Origin: Diospyros lotus
Lineage: Eukaryota; Streptophyta; Magnoliopsida; Ericales; Ebenaceae
Direction: 5' to 3'
NCBI RefSeq assembly: GCF_014633365.1
Contig: NC_068352.1
Location: 21,919,310 to 21,983,309 of the forward strand
Length of the DNA: 64,000 nucleotides
Shown: positions 11,601 through 23,600 of the stretch, one piece after another
Numbering within the stretch: the first letter of the stretch is position 1
How the letters are laid out: every line of letters begins with the position of its first letter
The notes under the pieces: model-generated
Database searches by the model: none
What the model was told of the DNA's origin: nothing
Seen by the model: only the letters and a program-made list of their open reading frames with translations
Position numbers and translations under genes: made by a program

Positions 11601-14600
11601 TAAATAAAACTACCATTAAGTTAGTTATTCTTAAAAAAAGCCCTAAATTTTTTTTTTCCACAAGGATCTCAACAAATAACATTTGCAAAGATTAAAATAC
11701 TGAAGATATAAACTTTATATGTGTTCTACAACATTTCTAAGAAAAGAATGACATTAAGAATAAAATTCATTGAGGGACAATAAATATTAAAAACTTGAAA
11801 TTTAAAGTTTTATTTAGCTAATCGTGTAATAGGGTTCATAATGAAGCTTGATTTTATTGGATACACCACCAGCACCATCCCACATCAACCTTATTCTGAC
11901 TAGGTAGGGTCGACTGCATGGGATCTATTATACCAATCCTAATTGTGTAATAAGCTACAAGTTCAGCTACGTTTGAAGAAAAAAACTTATAGAGAATATT
12001 ATGTTAAAAAGGAACCTATATATGTAAGAAACATCAAAATTGCCGTCATCATCATCACCATCACCATCATTATCAACTACATGTGATCCTAACCAAGTTA
12101 GGAATAGGTGGCATAATATTCATAATATTAATTGACTTCTAAAAGTCACATTAACAATACAAAATCCTTCAAAAGAACAATGTGGCAAAATTTTATGTTG
12201 AATGGCCTCCTTAACACAAGCTCTAGTGGGGAAATGATGAGATAAATGTGCAAACTGAATGTATTCTTCATATCTTCGTATGTACAAAGTACAAGTCCTC
12301 TTATAGAAATGATGAATGTACAACATAGGAAATTTTATAAAGGCTAAACAATAGGAAAGATTTGACTATACACAAGTAGGAAAGTTTCCTAAACACTATA
12401 GGTAAGTTTCCTACACTGATTTAGAAATTTCCAAAAAATTGAAGATATGATTGGCTTTTAAACTAAGGATAGTTTGACTAACAACTTTCTTTGAGATGCT
12501 AGCCAAGTTTCTTTATGTCTTCCTTCGGAAACCAACCATCTTTTCCTTTGGGAATCAACACTCCTCTTCAAGCTGGTGAATGGATATCCACCATTCCCAG
12601 CTTATATACTCCCCTTCAAAAATCAGGGGAGTATACCTAGGGTGCATAAATCAGGCCAGCTTCCAACTTCTCTTTTATGAAGTGTTTGTCTATCTCCACA
12701 TAGTTTGTTCTATCGCGTTGCACAGGGTTATGTGCAATATTGATGGCTGATTTTTTATCACAACACAACTTGATTGGTCCACTGCTAGCAACCTTTAGGT
12801 TTTCCAAAAACAATTCTCATCCATAACAATTCGCACAACCCTAGAGCCATGGGCCTAAATTCGGCCTCAACACTAGATCTAGCCACTATACTTTGCTTCT
12901 TACTTTTCCAAGACACCAAATTCCTCCGTAGGAACATGCAATAACCTATTGTGAAGCGTCTATCAGTTAAAGGCCCTGCATAATCTGTGTTTGTATACCC
13001 TGTAATGTCTAAGTCATTTCCTGATTTGAACAAAATCCCTTTGCTAGGTGTAGTGTTCAGATAACATAGGATTCTTCTTATAGCCTGCATATGTTCGTTT
13101 GTTGGATTATGCATGAATTGACTCACCAGGCTAACAACAAATGCAATATCTGGTTGAGTGTGTGACAAACAGATCAATCGTTCCACCAATCTTTGATATC
13201 TTCCTTTGTCCACTGGCTAGCAATTAGAATTTTCCCCCAACTTGATGTTGGGTTCTACTGGGGTACCTGCTCCTTTACCTCCTAGTAATCCTATTTCCTT
13301 TAACAAATCCAAAATATACTTTCTTTATGACAGAAAAATCCCTTATTTAGAATAGCCACCTCTATTCCCAGAAAATACTTTAGTGCACCAAGGTCTTTGA
13401 TCTCAAATATTCTGGCAAGGCCCTCCTTTAGTTGTTTTTGCTCCTCAAAATCATTTCTAGTCACAATAATGTCATCTACATAGACCATCAAAGCTATCAT
13501 TCTTCCCTCCATTGAATATTTAATGAAGAGAGTATGATCTCCCCTACTTTGATGATATCCCATTGTTTTATAGCCTTAGAGAACCCATCAAACTATGCCC
13601 TCGGTGACTGTTTAAGCCCATAGAGTGCCTTCTTTAGTTTGCATACCTTTCCTGAAATTCCTTTATCCAATCCTGGTGATGGCTCCATAAATACCTCTTA
13701 TTCTAAGTGTCCATGCAAAAAAGCATTATTGACATCAAATTGCTGCAATTGCCATCCATAACATGCTACTAGGGGTAAGAGGATCCTTACTGTTGTCATC
13801 TTGGCGACATGTGCAACGATCTCTAGGTAATCAATGCCATAGGTTTAGGGTATACCCTTTAGCAACAGTTGAGCCTTATACCTTCCAAGTGCTATCTGCA
13901 TTATACTGTAGGTTAAAGACCCACTTCAGCCCACATGTTTGATTCCCTTTGGTCTAGGCACCATTTCCCAAGTACAATTCTTTTCCAAGGCTCTCATCTC
14001 TTCTCGCATTGATTGTATCCAATTCTGATCCTTTAAAGCCTCATCAATTGTCTTAGGAATAACAATGGTATCTAGAGAGGTTAAGAAACTTCTATGCTTT
14101 GGGGACAAACGATGATAAGAGAGATAGTTGACCAATAGATGCTGTGTACAACTCTTGATTCCTTTTCAAATAGCAATAGGTAGATCCGAATCATTAGGAA
14201 CAGGATTAGAAGAACTAAAGGGATGAGAGATTTCAATACTTGAACTTGGATAGATGTTGGTCCAAGTTGAGGATCTAGAATAGGCGAGTTCTTCTCTTGA
14301 AGACATAATCTCTTGAAGGCATAAGGGGAACCTTTAAACCTAACCAGGGATGGAAACATTATTAGTGGCTGTGTGTCATGACCCAAGGAATAATAGAAGG
14401 GCATCATTGTAATAGGGCTGCAATGGTTTGTTAGGATATTTTTACAAGTTGTTAGAAGCACATGGGTGCTGTTAGGATGCTGTTAGAAATTAGTTAAGCA
14501 ACTAGCTACTATGCCTATAAAAAGGCCCATTGTAAGAGGAGAGGATATGCTTGAATTGATTAATGAAACTCTCATTCTCTCTCTAAGATTTCTCTCAAAT

Positions 14601-17600
14601 CTCCCTCTCATTTCTCTCTAATTTCTCCCCCATTTCTGCCCCAATTCCCTCTCCAATCATTCTATTCTTAGTTCTATTTCAATTATGATTTCTTCTCCAA
14701 TTCAATTCCTCCTCAATTACTTCTTTTAACCTATCACAAACCCTAGGTTTGTGACAAATGGTATCAAAGCAAGGTGATCCTCGGCGGTGATTCTGGAAAA
14801 CTCGCTGTAGTTTAGTTTGGAATTTTGAAGGCAAACTCAGAGGTGAGCCGATCGTTTCTCGGCTGTGATTTCAGAAATTTTAGCAGCTGATTAAGGCGAA
14901 ATAGAGGGGTTGGATCTCAACTACTGTGTTGCGATTAAGGTGATCTTAGAAAAAGAATTTAGGCGATCTTGGAAGTAGTTCATAAGCGACTGCTGACCGA
15001 GCGATCTTAGTAAGAGTCCAAGTTGAATTTGTGCACATCCAGAGCCAACTAATCCAAAAGGTGAGTTCCTTCGATCAAATATAGACTCGGAATTGAAGGC
15101 ATAGCGGAAGCCTGGTGGGACTCCGGTGATTGTTGATCATCGATGATAGCTGTGTCTTGGCGAATTTAATCAGGTGAGCTTCGCTGTGATTCCGAGAAGA
15201 TTACAACAAAGCTAGTGGTCCTTCGACCATTGGACGATGATCGGGTGAGGCGAGCGCGAGCAAGCAAGTCCTACCCAGACAGTGAGAAGCGATTCTAGGT
15301 GAGGCGAGTGTGAATTCAATCAGTTGTGTTGCTGGTGCTGCCGCTTTGATTGGTTGACCATTCCGACCCAGACGATGAGAAGCAAATCTGGGTGACTTCT
15401 GGAACCCATCACAGTTGCTATCAGATTTTCGGATATACCTGGTGAGAGCAAATCTGGGGCCGTCGACTCCTTCATGATTTAATCAAGCCTAGATTGAGAA
15501 GGCTTGAGGCTACTCCATTGGTCCTGTGGTCGGTGACTGGGTGACGGCCTAGGCGCGTGCGACTAAAGCGGAAGACAGGTTGCAGGAGTTCCGCTGGAGT
15601 TTACGACATGGGTGAGGGAGGGTGTGTCGCAGCCAGTCCAAACAGATTCAGTGAATAGCCCTTGTCAAACGAGGAAGGATTGAGGGAGAAGCAGGTTAGC
15701 CAATCCAAATTTTTGTTTAATTTTTAGAAGCGGCTCGTAGAAATTGGCGGAACAGGCCAACAATTATTGGCCATGATTTTCGGCAAGCTGGGCGAACTCT
15801 CTTATTAGATCCATTGAAGCCACGCCAGTTGATTTACGAAGGCGACAGAGGCGGAATTCCGGTAAATTAAGTGAAGAGGATCTCGAGTCTGATTATTTTG
15901 CTGAATTAAGGCTGACATAGGCGAGTTTATAGCAGTCTCTTTGGTGATTGTTGACATAAGGCACCTTAGCATTGAGTCTGAGTCGAATTGGAAGGTAGGT
16001 GGCTCATCTGGTTGAGAAATTGAAGGCCGTAGAGTGTTGAGAGGTAATTGTTTATCCTAGGTGCTTGCTGTGAAGCAGATATCGAACGGAGATGAGGGAC
16101 TCAATGTATAGGGTTTTTACTCCTTGGTCTTTGTAGTGTTCCATTGGTGAGAAGTCGACCATGGGGAGAAGGGCATACATGAAACAAATGGGGTCTCGAT
16201 TGTTGTCGAATGATGCTGCATTTTCAGTGGGGTGTCCTACTTGTGAAGTTAGGGGCGACAGTGCATACATGAAGTAGAATGCTTCATTTTCAGTTGGAAT
16301 GGAGCCTCTATGACAACTAAAGAAGGCTGCATTTTCAGTTGGCTAGAAGCAACAAACAAGGGAAAAGAAGCTTGAGAATGAGATCAACCAATGGAACAAG
16401 AGAGCAAGCAGTGGGGTACAAGATACGAGTAAGGAATTTGGCCTTATGATACGCGAGAAGCTGCAAGAGTTTGCGATGATACTTATTAAGAAGTATCATT
16501 ACAACTTTCTAGTGGAATACTTTGATGATTATCACAGAAGTTTTAACAAGGAAGAATTCCTTGGAGTGGAGCAGTTGAAGGAGGAGACTACGAGCGACAG
16601 ATTCACTGCCTACTCTAGACTTTGGGTAGCAAAAGAAGTATTTTGATTTGAGCAACAATAACAAGAAGGATGATTGCAATATCGGAAATGATATTGGCAG
16701 TGAAAAGCATTATCTAAAGGGAAACTATAACAATCCGGTGGCTAGGACAACAGGTTCGAAGGAATAATCAGATTCGTTGGGAAAAGTAGTTCTCGATGAG
16801 GATGTTTCAGATGATAATTACAAGAATAAAAAACAAGAGATGATTGATGCAGTCAATCATATAATAAGAATGACAAAAGGCCACAAGGAATTGTTGGAAT
16901 TGGGGATTGAAATCACAGCAGCCCCTAATTCCAATGCTCACAAACAACATTGGTCTGAGCACCCAAGGCAAGTCTACAACTCTTCCTCACTATATTTCCA
17001 GGATGTTGTTGATATTTTTGCAATAGAGCTTTGCCATGGGTTGAATGGGAATACAGTGAAGGCAGCTATGGTTGTAGATCCGTTATCCATCCTTGTATTG
17101 GACAGGGAGACCAATTTTGGTTGGCCAGCTATTGTAGAAGGTGGGGGCATCGAACTTGAACTCTATCGTTCGAGGCCAAAGTATGCTTGGGATGGATCTT
17201 GGAAACCTAAGAACGAAGAAGAAGAGGCCTAAAAGATGCAAGCAAGAAAGAAGAATGAAACAGATTGAGAAAGCTGGTATTGGATGAAAAGCAATGAATA
17301 GTTGTTGCAAGTTCTTGGGGACAAGAACTCTCTCGGGGGGAGGAGGGGAATTGTCATGACCCAAGAAATAATAGAAAGGTATCATTGTAATAGGGTTGCA
17401 ATGGTTTGTTAGGATATTTTTACAAGTTGTTAGAAGCACATGGGTGCTGTTAGGATGTTGTTAGGAATTAGTTAAACAACTAGCTACTATGCCTATAAAA
17501 AGGCCCATTGTAAGAGAAGAGAATATACTTGAATTGATTAATGAAACTCTCATTTTCTCTCTAAGATTTCTCTCAAATCTCCCTTTGATTTCTCCCCCAA

Positions 17601-20600
17601 TTCCCTCTCCAATCATTATGTTCTCAATTCTATTTCAATTCTGATTTCTTCTTCAATTCAATTCCTCCCTAATTACTTTTTTTAACCTATCACGAACCCT
17701 AGGTTCGTGACACTATGCTGCTTGTGGTTCTGGTCTACCTTGTTCACTCAAGGAAGAAGTAGGTGAGTCAGGTAAAACTATTGTTTCTGTCTATGGGATT
17801 AACATGGGAGGAAAATCCAAGATATGAAGACCACCTTGGTCACCACTAGTAACATTCTCCCCTAGCTGACTAGGACTAGTAGAAAGTGGGTTGATGAATG
17901 TAGAATAATGAGAGTAAACCTTTTACTTTCATGGCTATGCATGGTATTACAGCCCCCTATTACTAGGGATAAGAGAATTGCATTTTAGGAAAGCAACAAA
18001 GAATAGAAAGATACACTATGCACTATACAAGGAAACAAAAGATACACCATAGAATTAGGAAATCTTTAAAACCGAATAGCTTTCTAAATATGAAAGATAT
18101 GATTAGGGTTGATTTAGAAAGCTGGTTGTTTAGGAATGCTGTTGACTTATCTGATTCCATAATTCTTTCGTGAATAGTTCAACACACCCCCTGAAGCTGG
18201 TGAATGAATATCCATCTTTCCCAGCTTGCTTGTAAGATCTTCAAATCGTTTGATAGGCAATCCTTTGTCAGACCTGGGATCTGTCGGGTTGTGTTTCTAG
18301 GATTTTAGGAATGAATAATGGCGAGAAAGGAGATTTGAGTGAGGGAGAGAGAGAAAGAATGAGATAGAGTTAGAGAATTGAGATTGAATGGGAGGGAAAG
18401 GACTTGTGGAATAATCTTCACATATCCCCATCCTCATGAGTAGCTTCTTATTTATAGGAGCTGGTTACATTAGAGGCTCCTTCTAACTAACTCTCTAGAA
18501 TCTCCAAGTGGCCATGTGCCAACTAGGCTGCCATGCCAAGTGGGTTATTACAGTTATAACAACCTACAATAGCCTGCCATACCCTTCTAATAACCATCTA
18601 ATTACATGTTAACCTTTGGGCCGTGACATCCTTTTGTTAGTAAATCAGCTAGCTGATTTTCTGAAGACACAAAATGTATACAAATCACTTTAGCTTCCAT
18701 TTTTTCCTTGATAAAGTGATGATCAATCTCAACATGTTTAGTATGATTATGTCGCATCAAATTATGGGCAATCCTAATTGCTGATTGATTGTCGCAAAAT
18801 AATTGCATAGGGCCATTGATAGAAACCTTTAGATTATCCAACACAATCTTTAACCAAAGTGACTCACACAAGTCAAGTGCCATTGCCCAAAGCTCTGCCT
18901 CAACACTAGACGTGGTACTACATCGTGTTTTTTACTCCTCCAAGATACCAAATTTCCTTCCAAAAACACACAATAACTTGTAGTGGATCTTCTATTCATA
19001 AGGGAGCCTCCATAATCAGCATCAGTGTAGCCTAGGACTTCCAATTCTTTCCTTGATCTGAATAATAAACTCTTTCTTGGAGTTGTTTTAAGATAACACA
19101 AAATTCTTCTAACAAGTAGCATGTGTTCTTCAGTTTGATGATGCATGAATTGACTCACAAGACTGATAGCAAATGCTATGTTAGGTCGGGTGTGAGATAG
19201 GTAGATTAATCTACCTACTAACCTTAGGAATCTCCCCTGATCAACCAGTAGACTATCATTGTGACCTAACTTTAGATTAGGTTCCAAAGGTGTGCTGACT
19301 GCCTTGCTGCCAGGCATCCCAGTCTCTTCCAACAAATCCATCGTGTATTTTCTTTGAGAAAGAAATATACCTTCCTTAGAGTAGGCAACCTCTATCCCCA
19401 AGAAATACCTAAGTTTGCCAAGGTCCTTGATGTCAAACACACGGGCCAAATGCTCCTTCAGTAACTGCTGTTCACCACAGTCATTTCCGGTGACAATTAT
19501 ATCATCTACGTACGCAAGCAAGGCTGTGAGAGTACCTTTCTTGGAATGTTTGACGAATAGAGTATTATCCCCTCTACTTTGCTAATTCCCCATTTCTTTC
19601 ATAGCCCTTGAGAACTGATCAAATTAGGCCCTTGGAGACCGCTTTAGCCCATAAAGGGCTTTCTTTAATTTGCAAACATAACCTGCATCAATTCCATTAG
19701 TAAATCCTGGTGGGGGTTCCATAAAAACCTCTGCCTCTAGGTCATCATGTAGGAAGGCATTCATGACATCTAGTTGCATCAATTCCCAACCATAACTACT
19801 AGCCAAAGAGAGTAGAATCCTCACTATAGTCATCTTAGCCACAGGTGCAAAAGTTTCCAAATAATCTATAGTGTAAGTTTGAGTGTAGCCCTTGGCTACC
19901 GATCTGTAACATCCCGATCGAGCGATAGGAAGGACCGGAACAACTTACCCTAATGGGCCTACACGAACTTCCCAGGGGGGTCACCCATCCCTGGATTATC
20001 CCAGGTCAAGCACGCTTAACTTGGGAGTTCTTTGCCAACATTCAGCCCAAAAGGTATCCAGCTGGTGTTGTTTCCTTCCTTACACTATCCTAGATATATA
20101 CTAACTTCTTTGGGCTCTTGGGGTATTACATTCTCCCCCCTTTAAGCACATGACGTCCTCGTCATGCGACCTTACAACTGGTCCCAGACCTTCTCCCCTT
20201 GGGGGCTGCCATCCTAGAAGCCTGCCAGAAGCCGCTCCTTGTACAGGCCCTCAAGCCCCGGTGCCACTCCCCGCCCTCATCGGACCGCCTTCGCCAAGGG
20301 TCGGCTCTGATACCACCTGTAACATCCCGATCGAGCGATAGGAAGGACCGGAACAACTTACCCTAATGGGCCTACACGAACTTCCCAGGGGGGTCACCCA
20401 TCCCTGGATTACCCCAGGTCAAGCACGCTTAACTTGGGAGTTCTTTGCCAACATTCAGCCCAAAAGGTATCCCGCTGGTGTTGTTTCCTTCCTTACACTA
20501 TCCTCGATATATACTAACTTCTCTGGGCTCTTGGGGTATTACACGATCGGGCTTTGTACCTTTCCAACGTTTTATCAGCATTATATTTCACATTGAACAT

Positions 20601-23600
20601 CAATCTGCACCCTACCGGTTGAACCCCCTTTGGTTTAGGCACCATTTCCCAAGTTTTATTCTTTTCTAAAGCCTTTATCTCCTCATGCATAGCTTGTACC
20701 CAATTCTGATCTTGTAATGCCTCTTCTACAGTTTTAGGAATAACTATGGAATAAAGGGAGGTTAGAAAACTCTTGTGGTTTGGGGACAACCTTTGATAGG
20801 AAATGAATTGGGCAATAGGGTGCTGTGTGTAGCTCCTTCTAATGGCAATAGGCAGATCCAAATCAGAATGAATGGGGTTAGAACAATTATTGGATTGAGA
20901 ACCATTAGAGGACTGAGTGAGTTCGATACCTAACTAAGGAATAGATGATGGGGCCCTGCTTATCACATTGATTGGGTTATTCCTTCCTCTTATATACAAA
21001 CGGTGTGCCCTTGAACCTGACAAAAGACCTTTTGATTTGAACAGAGGGTGGAAAATCAGGAGATGTTTGCTGGTTTCCTATTTTTGTTGTAGATGAAGTT
21101 GAGAGATTAGGAGGAGAATGTGGATGATATGGCCGAGATACTTCCATGATAGGTAAATCATGATCACTAATAGCCGTAATCTCCCCCTTAGAATTGGAAG
21201 TAGAAGACTGAAAAAAGACTGATTCCTATCAGAGGTGACATCCTTAAACAGAAGAATTTTTTTAGTAGGAGGGTGGTAGCATTTGTACCCTTTTTGGGTA
21301 GGAGAATACCCCAAAATGACACATCTAAGGGCTCAGGAATCAAACTTATCCTTATGATGTTTAGAGACATGAACAAAGATACACACTCGAATACCTTAAG
21401 AGGAAGGGAGGTATGAAGATCAATTTCTGGGAAGTAGGAAAAAAGACATTGAAATGGGGTAAGTTGGTTTAGGACTCCTGAGGGAACCCTTTTGAGTAAG
21501 TAGGTTGTAGTCAGCATTGCCTCACCCCAGAAAGATTTAGGGACTGATTGTTGATGCAAGAGTTCCCTAGCAACATTTAGGAGATGCCTCATCTTCTTCT
21601 TAGCAACTCCATTTTCCTGAGGGGTTTCAACACAAGAGGATTCATGAATAACTTCCTTTTGCTGGAAAAAATGATTGAGGTGATGATTAAAATAGTCTCT
21701 TGCATTATTAGTTCTGAATTTTTTGATAAAGACCCCAAATTGAGTGAAAATCATCGTATGAAACAAAGGTAGGATGGTGCTGATGGTTGCTTTATCCTTG
21801 AGTAAATATACCCATGTCATCCTAGTGCAGTCATTAATAAATGATACAAACTACTTAGCCCCAGAATAATTGGGAACTCTAGAAGGCACCCCATACATCA
21901 GAATGTACTAAGAGGAAAGGAAACAAAGAAAGTTTATTGCTAACAACATAAGGAACTCGATGGTGTTTAGATAGCTCACACACATCACAATGAAAAGAAT
22001 TAACATCAACACCTTTAAATTAATTTGGGAACATGATTTTTAATAGAGTAAAAGGCCGGTGTCCTAATCTAAAACGCTGAAGCCATACATTGGAGTGAGT
22101 AGAGGTGAGCATAGAAGAATGTGTAAGGCTGGAATGATCTCCTGTAGGTATCTCTCTGCTTCTTTGTAGATGGTACAACCCATTCAATGTCTTAGCAACA
22201 CCAATCATCTTCCCTGTTGTTAGATTTTGAAACACACAGCCATGAGGTGAGAAATTCACACTACATTTTAGGCTTTGGGTAAGCTTGTCAACAAAAAGTA
22301 GATTGGTGGAAAGGCTTGGTACATAGAGAACATGTTGGGCAGGTAGAGATGGGTTCAAATGGACATTTCCTTGCCCAACTATAGGAATAGTTTGGCAATT
22401 GGCAACAATGATTTTTCTAGAGCCGGTTATTGGTTCATAGGTTTCAAAAAATTTTAGAGTAGGTGACATGTGGTCAGTTGCTCTAGAATCTAAAATCCAT
22501 AGTTCATTCCTAGCTGTATATGAGGCAAGTGAATGCTCAAAATTAAGGCACATACCTACTTGAGTTAAGGAGCATTCACCTTGGAGAGTTTTAAGGAAAG
22601 ATTTCAGCTTCCCAATCTCTTATGAATTCAGTTCTCCTAGGTCTGAGGAGGTTGCAGAGTCGGCCTTTTTAGTTATCTCCTCTGTTTCTTTAGTGGAGAG
22701 ATAGGCTATCCCCTGATTCTTTGGCTGCAAGTTCTTTAAACCTCCAAGTTTGCTTAGTACTGCCTCCTTACCATGCAATTTAAAGCATATGCAGTAAGTG
22801 TAGTAAGCCAATATATGCATTCACCCACTAGCAAACATCTTAATGCTGCTTGTCATATCTTGAGATACCTTAAGGGAACTCCTGGAAAAAGGGTTGATGT
22901 TCATAAGGAATGAAGACCGAGGAATAAAAGGCTTTGTGGATGCTGATTGGACTGCATCTATAAAGGATAGTAGATTTACTTCTGGATATTGTAGTAAGGT
23001 ATGGGGTAATCTTGTGACATGGAGAAGCAAGAAACAAAGTGTGGTGGCTAGAAGTAGTGCTTAAGCAGAATACCTAGTTATAGCTCAAGGTATATGTGAA
23101 ATAATATGGCTTGGGAAGTTTTTGGAAGATTTGCAGGTGCCTATAACTATCTTTACAAGGCTATATTGTGACAGCAAATCAGCCATAAGTATAGCGAATA
23201 ACTCAGTCCAACATGGCCAGATAAAACATGTAAGAATTGATCGACAATTCATTAAATAGGAAATTGAAGATGGTGGAGTCAACCTTACATATATTCCTAC
23301 GGGTTTACAAGAAGCTGATATTCTTACTAAGGCCAGGACTAGACAAAGGTTTGAACTAATTAGAGGCAAGCTGGGAATGAGGGAAATTTATTCACCATTT
23401 TGAGGGTAAGCGTTGAGGAAGAAATTTCGGTTTAAGAACAGATTGGAATTCCAGATTAAATGATGATAAGAGCAGTTGTTTGAATGGGTGATAAGAAGAA
23501 AAGGCTGAAATTAAAAGAAGATAAGAAGTTACAGCTGTTCCATAAAGATAGGAGAAAAACTACTTTTCAAGTTTAAATTCTATCTTATCTGTTGTAATTG

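Larger units (their letters stand above)
14374..17712 (+). mobile_element. Gag-only Ty3/gypsy LTR element (family G1, copy 2), inserted in copia-1
   Basis: LTRs 14374-14756 (383 bp) and 17352-17712 (361 bp) start TGTCATGACCC and end TTTGTGACA or TTCGTGACA; by eye about 93 percent identical apart from a short deletion in the second. Target flanks CTGTG (14369-14373) and CTATG (17713-17717) differ by one base. A primer site TGGTATCAAAGC follows at 14759 and a polypurine tract lies at about 17335-17350. The 3' part of the interior matches copy 1 (GAAGAGGCCTA, AAGAAAGAAGAAT, TTCTTGGGGACAAGAA), so both belong to one family. No pol domain is seen; small frames at 16446-16646 and 16777-17232 are not recognisable beyond gag-like composition. 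Confidence 0.85.
18185..22787 (-). pseudogene. Copia-2 gag-pol relic (zinc knuckle, protease, integrase, RT, RNase H)
   Basis: Minus-strand Ty1/copia. From high to low coordinates: CCHC knuckle remnant CICFKLHGK near 22766-22800; protease [13 protein letters not shown] (glycine of DSGA changed to R) at about 22490; GAG_pre [11 protein letters not shown]; integrase core 21820-21200 with [10 protein letters not shown] (expected aspartate is N) and [16 protein letters not shown] (expected glutamate in ERK is K); pre-RT segment 20861-20549; RT 19860-19624 and 19521 onward with [11 protein letters not shown]; RNase H ending GHNDSL to LADLLTKG. Two integrase catalytic changes mean it is dead. It is interrupted by a Cassandra TRIM and a solo LTR. 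The 5' LTR is absent. Confidence 0.88.

Noticed and set aside
19947..20052. A 5S rRNA gene
   Set aside because: Only part of 5S is present, with an altered middle, and it is repeated in both LTRs of a retroelement.
20150..20356. GC-rich open frames on both strands
   Set aside because: They lie in the noncoding interior of the Cassandra element and run into its LTR; no domain or conserved start.
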